Part shown: one piece after another, positions 39,168 through 47,082 of the stretch
Layout of the letters: every line of letters begins with the position of its first letter
How positions within the stretch are numbered: the stretch's first letter is position 1
Assembly: GCF_009807095.1 (NCBI RefSeq)
Contig: NZ_WUCC01000013.1
Coordinates: forward strand, 21,694-85,693
Source of the DNA: Rathayibacter sp. VKM Ac-2754
GTDB lineage: Bacteria > Actinomycetota > Actinomycetes > Actinomycetales > Microbacteriaceae
Direction: 5' to 3'
DNA length: 64,000 nt
The notes under the pieces: generated by a model
Database searches by the model: none
What the model was told of the DNA's origin: nothing
The model's input: the letters and a program-made list of their open reading frames with translations, nothing else
Program-made: the position numbers and the translations under genes

Positions 39168-39187
39168 CACTCGGCGGCGCCGGCCGT

Positions 39188-39253
39188 ACAACGAAGGCTG
39201 AGCCGCTCCTTCTTCCGAGAATCCGGAGGATCGAGCGGCTCAGCCTTCGTTGT
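39188..39253. terminator. Perfect 21-bp-stem bidirectional terminator
   Basis: The arms at 39188-39208 and 39233-39253 are exact complements (starting ACAACGAAGGCTGAGCCGCT). The 24-nt loop contains a further small TCCG-CGGA stem. It lies between the convergent recQ-like and DUF2795 genes. Confidence 0.88.
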
Positions 39254-39265
39254 GCCGGTCTGGCG

Positions 39266-39457
39266 TCAGACGTTCGAGACGGCCGAGCTGACGTCGGTGG
39301 GCTTCTCGTAGTCGCCGTCGGGGATCGCGCGCAGGGCGTCGAGGACGTCGCCCTCTGCACCCTCCTTCTCGGCGGTCTCGACGATGGTGTCCTTCGACGC
39401 GGGGTAGTCGATGCCCGCGAGGTACTTCTGGATCTGGATCGGATTCGGGGTGGCCAT
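39266..39457 (-). CDS. DUF2795 domain protein
   Basis: A 63-residue protein, NPIQIQKYLAGIDYPASKDTIVETAEKEGAEGDVLDALRAIPDGDYEKPTDVSSAV, matching the small actinobacterial DUF2795 family (function unknown, often near stress genes). The ATG has an AAAGGA site. It lies 24 bp downstream of the hldE-like gene on the same strand, so it is the last gene of the ALDH-hldE operon. Confidence 0.85.
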   Translation of the reverse strand: MATPNPIQIQKYLAGIDYPASKDTIVETAEKEGAEGDVLDALRAIPDGDYEKPTDVSSAVSNV

Positions 39458-39480
39458 GATGGTGTCCTTTCGTGGGGGTG

Positions 39481-40965
39481 TCAGGAGGGGCGGGTCTGGG
39501 CGCCGGAGCGGATGCGGTGCACCATCTCGGTCGTCGAGTGCTCGGAGACGTAGCCGACCGTGGTGACGGTGCCGCCGTACGAGCGGACGACCACCGCCTC
39601 CGCGAGCATGTCGGGGGCGTAGTCGCCGCCCTTCACGTAGACGTGCGGCTGGACGCGCTCGAGCAGGGGGATGGGGGTGTCGCCGCTGAAGAGCGTCACG
39701 TAGTCGACGCAGCCGAGCTCGGCGATCACTCCCGCGCGGTCGCCCTCGCCGTTGATCGGGCGGCCCTCGCCCTTCAGCCGGCGGACGGAGTCGTCGTCGT
39801 TGACGGCGACGACCAGCACGTCGCCCAGCTCGCGCGCCTGGCGCAGGTAGGCGGTGTGGCCGCGGTGCAGCACGTCGAAGCAGCCGTTGGTGAAGACGAC
39901 GCGACGGCCGCGGCGCGACTCCTCGGCGAGCACCTCGACGAGGCGGTCCTCGTCGAGGACGGTCGCGGCGGGGGCCGCCAGCGAGGCCAGCAGGTCGTCG
40001 GCGCTGCAGACCGACGTGCCGGGGCGCTGCACGACGACGTCGGCGGCGGCCTGCGCCAGGTCGACGGCGGTTGCGAGGGAGCGGCCGGCGGCGAGGGCGA
40101 GGGTCGCGGTCGCGGCGAAGGTGTCGCCGGCGCCCGAGGCCTGCTTCTCCTCGGCGGGCTGCGCAAAGGTGCGGGTCAGGGTGCCGTCGGCGTCGAGGGC
40201 GGCGGATCCGTCGCGATCGAGGGTGACGACGACGTGGCGGGCGCCGGAGCGGGTGCGCAGCTCGTCGGCGTGCGCGTGGACGGCGGCGGCGCGCGCGGTG
40301 CCGCGGCCGAGCGGTGCGCCCAGGAGGAGCTCGGCCTCCTTCGCGTTCGGGGTGACCAGATCCGGGTGCGCGAACTGCCACGCGGCGAGGTCGTGCGCGT
40401 CGATCACGAGCAGGTCGGGGCGGCCGGCGGCGAGCATCCGCTCGACCGCGGCGCGGAGCACGCCGGAGCCGTAGTCGCAGACGAGGACGGCGTCGGCGCC
40501 CTCGGCGGCCTGCACTGCCGCTCGGGCGAGCTCGTCGAGCACCGCGTCGCCCGGGCGGTGGGGCCCCGAGTCGACGCGCAGCATCACGCTGTCGCCGCCG
40601 ACCACGCGGGTCTTGATGGTCGTGGCGACCTCGCTCCGGATGATCGCGGTCGTGTCGAGGCCGGCGCGCTCGAGGGCGGCGAGGAGCCGGTCGCCCTCGG
40701 GATCGCGGCCCGCGACTCCGACCGTGCGCACCTCAGCGCCCAGGGCGCGCAGGTTGGCCGCGGTGTTGGCCGCTCCTCCTGCGACGTCGACCACGTCCTC
40801 GAGGCGGAGGACGGGGGCGGGAGCCTCGCGCGTCACCCGCTCGGTCTCGCCGAGCCACCACGAGTCGAGGATGAGGTCACCGAGGACCACGACGACCGGC
40901 GGCCGCTCGCGGACCTGGGCGACGAGGGCGCTCGCGCGCTGCAGGGCCGAGCCCTCGAGGCTCAT
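39481..40965 (-). CDS. hldE: Bifunctional heptose-phosphate kinase/nucleotidyltransferase (HldE-like, copy 1)
   Basis: A 494-residue fusion. The N-terminal PfkB kinase (residues about 25-330) has VVLGDLILDSWW, VAGGAANTAANLRALGA and the anion hole with catalytic Asp in ASGAGDTFAA (278-281). The C-terminal nucleotidyltransferase (about 355-494) has VVFTNGCFDVLHRGHTAYL (HxGH at 367-370) and VKGGDYAPDM. In E. coli, HldE phosphorylates heptose-7-phosphate and adenylates heptose-1-phosphate to give ADP-D,D-heptose. It overlaps the ALDH gene by ATGA. A second copy lies at 45712. Exact sugar specificity is inferred. Confidence 0.9.
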   Translation of the reverse strand: MSLEGSALQRASALVAQVRERPPVVVVLGDLILDSWWLGETERVTREAPAPVLRLEDVVDVAGGAANTAANLRALGAEVRTVGVAGRDPEGDRLLAALERAGLDTTAIIRSEVATTIKTRVVGGDSVMLRVDSGPHRPGDAVLDELARAAVQAAEGADAVLVCDYGSGVLRAAVERMLAAGRPDLLVIDAHDLAAWQFAHPDLVTPNAKEAELLLGAPLGRGTARAAAVHAHADELRTRSGARHVVVTLDRDGSAALDADGTLTRTFAQPAEEKQASGAGDTFAATATLALAAGRSLATAVDLAQAAADVVVQRPGTSVCSADDLLASLAAPAATVLDEDRLVEVLAEESRRGRRVVFTNGCFDVLHRGHTAYLRQARELGDVLVVAVNDDDSVRRLKGEGRPINGEGDRAGVIAELGCVDYVTLFSGDTPIPLLERVQPHVYVKGGDYAPDMLAEAVVVRSYGGTVTTVGYVSEHSTTEMVHRIRSGAQTRPS

Positions 40966-42302
40966 CGGCCGGCGCCGGGGAGGACCGGGAGGCCGAAGTG
41001 CACGACCGTGGTGGTGGTCATCTCGTCGAGCAGCTCGGGGCCGTAGCCGAAGCCGGAGCCGCTGGTGCCGCGGGGCTGCGCGCTGCCGCCGGGCGCGCCT
41101 CCGAAGACGCCGTTGATCTTGACCGTGCCGACAGGGAGGGTCGCGGCGGCGCGGTGGGCGTGCTCCATGTCGGCGGTGAGGACGGTGGCGGCGAGGCCGT
41201 AGGGGCTCGCGGCGGCGCGGGCGAGCGCCTCGTCGAAGTCGTCGACGACGAGGATCGGCGCGACGGGGCCGAAGGTCTCCTCGGTCATCACGAGCATCTC
41301 GTCGGTGCAGCCGGCGAGGACGGTGGCGGGGTAGAAGGTGCCGTCACCGGGTGCGCCGCCGGTGAGGGCCCGGGCTCCTGCCTCGAGCGCCTCGGTCACG
41401 TGCTCGTGCACGGCGTCGCGCATCCGGGCGTCGACGAGGCGGGGGAGGGGGCCGGCGCTCCAGCGGTCGGCCTCGGCGACGAGCGCGGCGGTGAACGCCT
41501 CGGCGACGGCGCGGTGCACGTAGATCCGCTCGACGGAGGTGCAGATCTGGCCGGCGTTCGCGAAGGCGCCCAGGGCGGCCTGCTCCGCGGCCCAGACCGG
41601 GTCGACGTCGGAGTCGACGACGAGCGCGTCGTTGCCGCCGTTCTCGAGGATCACGTGCGCGCCGGTGACGGCGGCGACGCGGGCGAGGGCGCGGCCGGTC
41701 GCGGTCGAGCCGACGTGCGCGAGGACGTCGACGCCCTCGGTGCGGGCGAGAGCGTCGCCCGCGGCCCCGTCGCCCTCGACGAGGGTCAGCACGCCCTCGG
41801 GCAGCGCCTCGGCGAGGATCCGCGTGAAGAGCGCTCCGGTGCCGGGGCTCCGCTCGCTGGGCTTGTGGATCACGACGTCGCCCGAGACGATCGCTGCGCC
41901 GAGCATGCCGGCCGCCACGGCGACGGGGTCGTTCCACGGGGTGAGCGCGAGGACCACGCCGCGCGGGTGCGGCAGGGCGAGGTCGACGTTGAGGGCGCCT
42001 CCGCGCAGGGACTTGCCGCGGTGCAGGGGGCCGAGCTCGGCGTACTGGAGGAGCGTGTCGACTCCGGCGCGGACACCGCCGAGGGCGTCGCCTGCGGGCT
42101 TGCCGGTCTCGTCGGTGTTGAGCGCGGCGAGCTCCTCCTCGCGGGCGGCGACGCGGTGGGCGGCGGCGCGCAGCAGGGAGCCCCGCTCGGCGGGCGCGGT
42201 GGCGGCCCAGGCGGGGAAGGCGGCGCGGGCGCGGGCGACGGCGTCGGCGGCGAGGGCAGTGGGGGCGCTGGGCGCGCTGTGGGGTGCGGTGTCGATGGTC
42301 AC
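40962..42302 (-). CDS. Aldehyde dehydrogenase
   Basis: A 446-residue NAD(P)-dependent ALDH. The N-terminal AFPAWAATAPAERGSLLRAAA, cofactor-site ALTPWNDPVAV and KPSERSPGTG, the general base in ILENGGNDALVV and the catalytic cysteine in NAGQICTSVERIYVH are all present. It is slightly short of the usual 470-500. It is translated from GTG 42302 with GAGAGG 5 nt upstream and leads an operon with hldE and DUF2795. A role in oxidising a sugar aldehyde or stress aldehyde is possible, but not shown. Confidence 0.9.
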   Translation of the reverse strand: MTIDTAPHSAPSAPTALAADAVARARAAFPAWAATAPAERGSLLRAAAHRVAAREEELAALNTDETGKPAGDALGGVRAGVDTLLQYAELGPLHRGKSLRGGALNVDLALPHPRGVVLALTPWNDPVAVAAGMLGAAIVSGDVVIHKPSERSPGTGALFTRILAEALPEGVLTLVEGDGAAGDALARTEGVDVLAHVGSTATGRALARVAAVTGAHVILENGGNDALVVDSDVDPVWAAEQAALGAFANAGQICTSVERIYVHRAVAEAFTAALVAEADRWSAGPLPRLVDARMRDAVHEHVTEALEAGARALTGGAPGDGTFYPATVLAGCTDEMLVMTEETFGPVAPILVVDDFDEALARAAASPYGLAATVLTADMEHAHRAAATLPVGTVKINGVFGGAPGGSAQPRGTSGSGFGYGPELLDEMTTTTVVHFGLPVLPGAGR

Positions 42303-42359
42303 GGTCACCTCTCGGTCGGAGGCGTCCTGCGGGGTCGCGGACGCGTGTGCTCGTGACCC

Positions 42360-42384
42360 GTACCCCTGGTCCGGGGCGTTAGAC
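42360..42384 (-). promoter_or_regulatory. Sigma-F/B-like promoter of the ALDH-hldE operon
   Basis: On the minus strand GTCT (42384-42381), a 15-nt spacer and GGGTAC (42365-42360), about 58 bp from the ALDH start. It matches the actinobacterial general-stress pattern GTTT-N15-16-GGGTA at all but one base. The same pattern recurs at 51575-51680. Confidence 0.6.
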
Positions 42385-42430
42385 ACGGCGCGCCACGGAC
42401 GCCCGAGTCGCGGCGTCGGCTCCGCGTCGA

Positions 42431-42449
42431 CTTGTACAAGTTGTACGGT
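42431..42449 (+). promoter_or_regulatory. Antitoxin promoter/operator
   Basis: The palindrome CTTGTACAAG (42431-42440) is followed by a further TTGTAC half-site, and the -10 TACGGT (42444-42449) sits 6 nt before the antitoxin ATG. This is an arrangement expected for autorepression by a Phd-type antitoxin. Confidence 0.65.
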
Positions 42450-42455
42450 AGGCGT

Positions 42456-42701
42456 ATGACCCGCGTCACCCTCTCCCAGTTCCGTGAGCACCAGAGCGAC
42501 TACATCGCCGAGGCTCAGCGCGAGCCTGTGGAGATCACGTCCCGAGGAGTCGGGCGGCGTGCCGTCATCGTCTCCCCTGACTTCTTCGATCGCGCGGTGC
42601 AGGCTCTCGAAGACCAGGCCGATCTCCGTGTCGCGGCCCAGGCGCGCCGTGACATCGGTCGCGTGACCCACGAGGAGCTGATGGTCGAGCTCGATCTCTG
42701 A
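42456..42701 (+). CDS. Phd/YefM-type antitoxin
   Basis: An 81-residue prevent-host-death antitoxin. The DNA-binding N-terminus is TRVTLSQFREHQSDYIAEAQREPVEITSRGVGRRAVIVSPDFFDRAVQAL, and the C-terminal toxin-neutralising tail is VTHEELMVELDL. The ATG at 42456 fits the TACGGT leaderless promoter. The cognate toxin immediately downstream is disrupted, so this antitoxin appears orphaned. Confidence 0.9.
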   Translation: MTRVTLSQFREHQSDYIAEAQREPVEITSRGVGRRAVIVSPDFFDRAVQALEDQADLRVAAQARRDIGRVTHEELMVELDL

Positions 42702-42708
42702 GCGCGGT

Positions 42709-42951
42709 ATGACGTAGACGATCGTCTACAGCCGGGCGGCGGCCAAGGCCTTCCGCGGCATCCACCCCAACGACCGGCTCGCTCTCAAGCGGGCCATCGA
42801 GAGCCTCGGCAGCGATCCCTGCCCGCCGGGATGCATCCAGCTCGCCGGCGGCGCCGGCGAGCACCGCATCCGCGTCGGGAACTATCGCGCCGTCCACGAC
42901 GGCGAGCTCGAGATCCTCGTCCTGCGCGGCGCCCACCGCAGGGAGGAGCCC
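42709..42951 (+). pseudogene. RelE-type toxin pseudogene (amber codon 3)
   Basis: Starting at ATG 42709 (8 bp after the antitoxin stop) the frame reads M-T-stop(TAG 42715-42717)-TIVYSRAAAKAFRGIHPNDR and continues to IRVGNYRAVHDGELEILVLRGAHRREEP. This is the RelE fold, with the core HRIRVGNYR present. No alternative in-frame start precedes the conserved N-terminus. The YR.V..DGEL region seems shorter than in typical relatives, and the normal C-terminal stop after HRRE is absent. It is a decayed toxin next to an intact antitoxin. Confidence 0.85.
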
Positions 42952-42956
42952 TGCGG

Positions 42957-43220
42957 TCACTCCCGCGGCCCGCCCCGCCCCCTCGGACCGACGGCCGCTC
43001 TCCAGAGGCCGACGCCGACCCCGAGCGCCCAGAACGGGAGGCCGACGAACACCAGGATCCACACGGGCCCGCCGCGCCGACCGGAGCCGACGGCCTCGTC
43101 GAGGCGCCAGTCGTGGGCGATGCAGACGGCGAGAGTGATCGCGAAGAACCCCGCCGACACCGCCGCCAGGAGCAGGGGGCGGGCGGCGAGGGCTTCGTGG
43201 ACCTTCCGCCGCTGAGTCAT
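42957..43220 (-). CDS. Small membrane protein, hypothetical
   Basis: An 87-residue protein with two hydrophobic helices (PLLLAAVSAGFFAITLAVCIA and PVWILVFVGLPFWALGVGVGLW) and basic ends. No family recognised. Its stop lies right at the end of the relE remnant. It is possibly cotranscribed with nothing else. Confidence 0.65.
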   Translation of the reverse strand: MTQRRKVHEALAARPLLLAAVSAGFFAITLAVCIAHDWRLDEAVGSGRRGGPVWILVFVGLPFWALGVGVGLWRAAVGPRGRGGPRE

Positions 43221-43268
43221 AGCCTCACCCCGGGGCTCGGCGGGTCCGCACGGCGGGCACTCGGAGCC

Positions 43269-43682
43269 TCAGCGGAAGAAGCGGATCGCCGGGACCCGGA
43301 CAGCCCGGCCGCCGGCGGACTGCACGAGCCCGACGACCGCGACGACGAGATTGACCACGCAGAGCAGCAGCCAGACGATCGCGGCGAGATCCCAGGGGAA
43401 GAAGCCGCTCGCGCGGATCGAGAGAGCGATCACCCACACCACGGTGCACGGGACGGCGATCACGAGGACGGTGAGGCCCCAGTCCGCGGCTCGGCGGCCG
43501 TTCGCGCGCGCGAGTCCGCCGGCGCGGCTCTGGTGCAGACCGACGGCGACCATCACGACGCCGCTGATCACGAGATTGAGGAACGGGAGCAGGAGCAGCC
43601 CGAGGAGCCCGAGTCCCCAGGACAGGGCCGCCGCGGGAGGTCGGACGGCGGACGGCGGCGGCGGTGTCGGGGCGTTCGTCAC
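43269..43682 (-). CDS. DUF4870-like membrane protein
   Basis: A 137-residue protein with a proline-rich N-terminus (APTPPPPSAVRPP) and three to four helices (LSWGLGLLGLLLLPFLNLVISGVVMVAVGL, WGLTVLVIAVPCTVVWVIALSI, AAIVWLLLCVVNLVVAVVGLV). The layout resembles DUF4870/YtzC-type small membrane proteins of unknown function. The GTG at 43682 was chosen because TAGCCT (43694-43689) lies 6 nt before it. Confidence 0.7.
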   Translation of the reverse strand: MTNAPTPPPPSAVRPPAAALSWGLGLLGLLLLPFLNLVISGVVMVAVGLHQSRAGGLARANGRRAADWGLTVLVIAVPCTVVWVIALSIRASGFFPWDLAAIVWLLLCVVNLVVAVVGLVQSAGGRAVRVPAIRFFR

Positions 43683-43745
43683 CCTCACAGGCTATCGAGG
43701 GAGAGGCTCGGTGCGACCCATGCGGAGCACGGCCGGACGGTCGGC

Positions 43746-43771
43746 GTTTCGGATCGGCACGCGCGGGGAAC
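43746..43771 (+). promoter_or_regulatory. Possible sigma-F/B-like promoter of the first GT9 gene
   Basis: GTTT (43746-43749), a 16-nt spacer, then GGGAAC (43766-43771). It differs from the GGGTAC -10 of the other locus promoters at one base, so support is weaker. Confidence 0.35.
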
Positions 43772-43832
43772 AGGGAGAGTGCACCCGCCCCCGGAGACGC
43801 CCGCGCCTCCGCCGCACCCGAGAGGAACCCCC

Positions 43833-44915
43833 GTGGTCGCCATCGCCCCCCTCCGAGACCGCTTCGACGGAGTCGAGAGGATCGCCGTGCTGCGCGGCGG
43901 TGGACTGGGCGACCTGCTGTTCGCGCTGCCGGCGGTCGACGCCCTCGCTGCCGCGTACCCCGGAGCCGAGATCACGATGCTGGGCACGCCCGCGCACCGC
44001 GTGCTGCTCGAGGGGGTCGACTCGCCCGTCGCGGACGTCGAGATCCTCCCGGTCGCACAGGGCGTGCGCGACGGCCAGGGCGAGGATCCGCAGATCGTCG
44101 AGGACTTCACGGCGAGGATGCGCGCGCGGCGGTTCGATCTCGCGGTGCAGCTGCACGGGGGCGGGCGGTTCTCGAATCCGTTCCTGCAGCGGCTCGGCGC
44201 GCGGCACACGATCGGGACGCGCACCGACGACGCGGCGGAGCTCGAGCGCACGATCCCCTACGTCTACTACCAGCACGAGATGCTGCGCGCGCTCGAGGTC
44301 GTCGGCCTCGCGGGGGCCGCGGCGGTCAGGCTCGAGCCGTTCCTGCACGTCGATCCGGAGCGGCGCGACCGGCTCGCCGCCGCGCTGCCGGCGGGCGGCC
44401 CGCTCGTGCTGATCCACCCGGGCGCGACGGATGTGCGCCGCCGCTGGCCGAGCGCCTCCTTCGCCGAGGTGGCGCGGGCGCTGCTGGCCGACGGGGCCCG
44501 CGTGCTCGTGGTGGGCGACGCCTCCGATGCGCAGGCCGCCGACGAGATCGTGGCGGGAGCGCCCGGCGCCGAGTCGTGGGCCGGCGCGGTCGGGCTGCCC
44601 GACCTCGCTCCGCTGCTCTCGCTCGCCGAGGTCGTGCTCGGCAACGACAGCGGACCCCGGCACCTCGCGGCGGCGGTCGGCGCGCCGACGGTCGGGATCT
44701 TCTGGGTGGGCAACGCGATCAACGCGCAGCCGCTCGGCCGGCAGCGCCACCGGGTGCAGCTGAGCTGGACCACGCGCTGCCCGGTCTGCGGCATCGACGT
44801 CACCCAGGTGGGCTGGACGGCTCCGCGCTGCGAGCACGAGCTGAGCTTCGTCGACGACGTGCCGGTCGACCGGGTGCTCGAGGACGTGCGGGGAGTGCTC
44901 GCCGCGACCCGCTGA
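43833..44915 (+). CDS. GT9-family glycosyltransferase (heptosyltransferase-like)
   Basis: A 360-residue GT-B transferase of the ADP-heptose:LPS heptosyltransferase family. The N-domain has IAVLRGGGLGDLLFALPAVDALAAAYPGAEIT. The C-domain has PLVLIHPGATDVRRRWPSASFAEVARAL and the donor-site LGNDSGPRHLAAAVGAPTVGIFW. A cysteine-bearing stretch CPVCGIDVTQVGW...CEHE near the C-terminus is unusual and may bind metal. The GTG start follows GAGAGGAA. A monocistronic gene ending at a strong hairpin. The acceptor in a bacterium without LPS is unknown. Confidence 0.88.
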   Translation: MVAIAPLRDRFDGVERIAVLRGGGLGDLLFALPAVDALAAAYPGAEITMLGTPAHRVLLEGVDSPVADVEILPVAQGVRDGQGEDPQIVEDFTARMRARRFDLAVQLHGGGRFSNPFLQRLGARHTIGTRTDDAAELERTIPYVYYQHEMLRALEVVGLAGAAAVRLEPFLHVDPERRDRLAAALPAGGPLVLIHPGATDVRRRWPSASFAEVARALLADGARVLVVGDASDAQAADEIVAGAPGAESWAGAVGLPDLAPLLSLAEVVLGNDSGPRHLAAAVGAPTVGIFWVGNAINAQPLGRQRHRVQLSWTTRCPVCGIDVTQVGWTAPRCEHELSFVDDVPVDRVLEDVRGVLAATR

Positions 44916-44920
44916 ACCAC

Positions 44921-44963
44921 GGAACGCCCCCTCGGTGCGCGAGGCGCACGGAGGGGGCGTTCC
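44921..44963. terminator. Strong bidirectional hairpin terminator
   Basis: The outer arms GGAACGCCCCCTC and GAGGGGGCGTTCC are perfectly complementary, and the inner arms GTGCGC/GCGCAC continue the stem around a GAG loop. It separates the GT9 gene from the convergent SDR gene. Confidence 0.88.
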
Positions 44964-44982
44964 GGAGTGCTCCGTCAGCGGA

Positions 44983-45687
44983 TCACGGCCAGGACGGCTC
45001 CTCCTCGTGCGTGATCACGAGCTCGCGGACCTCGCAGCCCTGCGGCTGGCCGAGGATGAACATGACGGCGTTCGCCACGTTCTCGGGGTCGTTGAGCAGG
45101 GCGTCGGGGCCGGGCTTGTACTGCGCGTCGCGGTCGTCGAAGAAGCGCGTCTTCATGCCGGAGGGGATCAGCGTGGTCACGCCGATCTCGCCCTTGGTCT
45201 CGGCCGCGAGCGCTCGGGTGAAGCCGAGCACGCCGAACTTCGACGCGCAGTAGGCGGTCGCGTCCGAGACGGCCTTGATCGCGAGGGAGGAGGCGACGGT
45301 CACGACGCGCCCGTGGGTCTCGGTCAGGAACGGCAGCGCCGCCCGGACGACCGCCGCGGTGCCGAGCAGGTTCACCGAGATGACCCGCTCCCACTCCTCG
45401 GGGTCGACGTCGACGAGACGGCCGCAGCGGTCGATGCCGGCCGCAGTGACGACGGCGTCGAGTCCGCCGTGCTCGCGGGCGATCTCGACGACCGCCTTCT
45501 CGGCGTCGCGGGTCTTCGCGACGTCGACCTGGTAGGCGGCGACGCCCTCGCCGAGCGACGACACGTCGCGGTCGAGGATGATCGGGGTCCCGCCGGCGGC
45601 CGTCACGGCGGCGGCGACGGCGGCGCCGAGGCCCGACGCTCCTCCGGTGATCAGAACGCGGCCGATGGGGGTGGGAGTGGTGCTCAT
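44983..45687 (-). CDS. Short-chain dehydrogenase/reductase
   Basis: A 234-residue classical SDR. The cofactor motif is TGGASGLG, the structural motif is TAAGIDRCG, and the catalytic Ser and Tyr/Lys lie in VASSLAIKAVSDATAYCASKFGVLGF. The length and motif mark a classical SDR, not the extended HldD-type epimerase. It is the last gene of the gmhB-...-hldE2 operon, 24 bp after hldE2, with its own ribosome site (GAAAGGACACCC). It may act on a sugar or polyol; unknown. Confidence 0.9.
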   Translation of the reverse strand: MSTTPTPIGRVLITGGASGLGAAVAAAVTAAGGTPIILDRDVSSLGEGVAAYQVDVAKTRDAEKAVVEIAREHGGLDAVVTAAGIDRCGRLVDVDPEEWERVISVNLLGTAAVVRAALPFLTETHGRVVTVASSLAIKAVSDATAYCASKFGVLGFTRALAAETKGEIGVTTLIPSGMKTRFFDDRDAQYKPGPDALLNDPENVANAVMFILGQPQGCEVRELVITHEEEPSWP

Positions 45688-45711
45688 GGGTGTCCTTTCG
45701 AGGGGGCTGGT

Positions 45712-47082
45712 TCAGCCGACGCGGGCGAGTGCGGCGGCGAGATGAGTGGTCGAGCGGCCCGGGTGGTAGGGCACGGTGAGGACCCGGCCGCCCCATTCGG
45801 CGACGGTCGCGGTCTCGGGCAGGGACTCGGCGGAGTAGTCGCCGCCCTTCACCCAGACATCGGGGCGGATGCGGCGCAGCGCCTCGTCGGGGGTGTCCTC
45901 GCCGAAGACGATCACCGCGTCGACGCAGCCCAGCGCGAGCAGCAGGTCGACCCGGTCGTCCTGCGGGATGATCGGCCGGAGCTCGCCCTTGAGGCGCCGC
46001 ACCGAGTCGTCGGAGTTGAGGCAGACGATCAGGCAGTCGCCGAGCGAGCGCGCCGCGGCGAGCGTCCTGGCGTGCCCCGCGTGCAGCAGGTCGAAGCAGC
46101 CGCCGGTCGCGACGACCGTGCCGCCCGAGGCGCGCACCGCCTCGGCGACCCGGAGCGCGTCGACGCCGCCGCCGTGCAGGGGGGAGGCGTCGGCGGGTGC
46201 TGCGAGGGAGGAGACACCACCCGCGAGCAGGTAGGCCCCCGCCTCCTCGACGGCCGCGGCGACGGCGGCCGAGGCGGTCGCACCGCCCGCGAGGGCGACG
46301 GCGGCGGAGGCGGCGAACCGGTCGCCCGCGCCGCAGGGGTCGGTGGGCGGCACGGGAGTCGCCGGCACGACGACCGGCACTCCGGCGCCGCGCGAGCGCA
46401 CGAGAGCCCCGCCCGACCCCATCGTCACGGCGACCGCGCCGCAGCCCCAGCGCTCGAGCAGGGTGGTCGCGGCCGACTCGGCCAGCGTCACTCCGCGGCC
46501 CGTGGCGCCCGAGAACGCGGTCGCCTCGGCGAGGTTCGGAGTCACGAGCGTCGCCCCGGCGACCGGCGTCGATCCGCGCGGGTGCGGATCCCAGACCAGC
46601 GGCACGTCGAGCGCGTCGAGGGCACGGCGGAGCGCCGCGTCCTCGGTGAGGCGTCGGCCGTAGTCGGCGACGACGACCGCGTCGACTCCCGAGAGCGCGG
46701 CGAGCATCTCCTCCGTCACCGATGGGACCCCAGGGCGCTCGCAGCCGCGGTCGAGGCGCACGACGGCGTGACCGGAGGCGGCGACCCGCGTCTTGACGGG
46801 GGTCGGGGCGCCGGATGCGCCGGCGACGACGCGGATGCCGTGCAGCTCGGCGCGCAGCTCGGCGACATCGGCGTCGTCGGACAGCGCGGTCACCAGCGTG
46901 ACGTCGTGGCCGTCTCGCGCGAGCATCCTCGCGACGAGGCCGGCGCCTCCCGCCCGGACACTGCGCGTCGAGACGTCGATGACGGGCACCGGCGCGTCCG
47001 GGCTGAGGCGCTCGGCCGGCCCCGAGAGGTCGACGTCGAGCATCACGTCGCCGACGACGGCGAGGCGCAGGCGCGCGCTCAC
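45712..47082 (-). CDS. hldE: Bifunctional heptose-phosphate kinase/nucleotidyltransferase (HldE-like, copy 2)
   Basis: A 456-residue PfkB-nucleotidyltransferase fusion. The kinase half has VVGDVMLDVDLSG, AGGAGLVARMLA and DPCGAGDRFAAS (GAGD 251-254). The transferase half has ATGGCFDLLHAGHARTL (HxGH 334-337), LNSDDSVRRLKGELRP and VKGGDYSAESL. It is clearly diverged from copy 1 (39481), so the two are probably not redundant duplicates. It overlaps gmhA by GTGA. It probably completes synthesis of ADP-D-glycero-D-manno-heptose with GmhA and GmhB. Confidence 0.9.
   Translation of the reverse strand: MSARLRLAVVGDVMLDVDLSGPAERLSPDAPVPVIDVSTRSVRAGGAGLVARMLARDGHDVTLVTALSDDADVAELRAELHGIRVVAGASGAPTPVKTRVAASGHAVVRLDRGCERPGVPSVTEEMLAALSGVDAVVVADYGRRLTEDAALRRALDALDVPLVWDPHPRGSTPVAGATLVTPNLAEATAFSGATGRGVTLAESAATTLLERWGCGAVAVTMGSGGALVRSRGAGVPVVVPATPVPPTDPCGAGDRFAASAAVALAGGATASAAVAAAVEEAGAYLLAGGVSSLAAPADASPLHGGGVDALRVAEAVRASGGTVVATGGCFDLLHAGHARTLAAARSLGDCLIVCLNSDDSVRRLKGELRPIIPQDDRVDLLLALGCVDAVIVFGEDTPDEALRRIRPDVWVKGGDYSAESLPETATVAEWGGRVLTVPYHPGRSTTHLAAALARVG

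Noticed and set aside
44983..45687. SDR gene as the HldD heptose epimerase
   Set aside because: It has the classical SDR motif TGGASGLG and YxxxK at 234 residues, whereas HldD is an extended SDR of about 310 residues with GGxGFIG.
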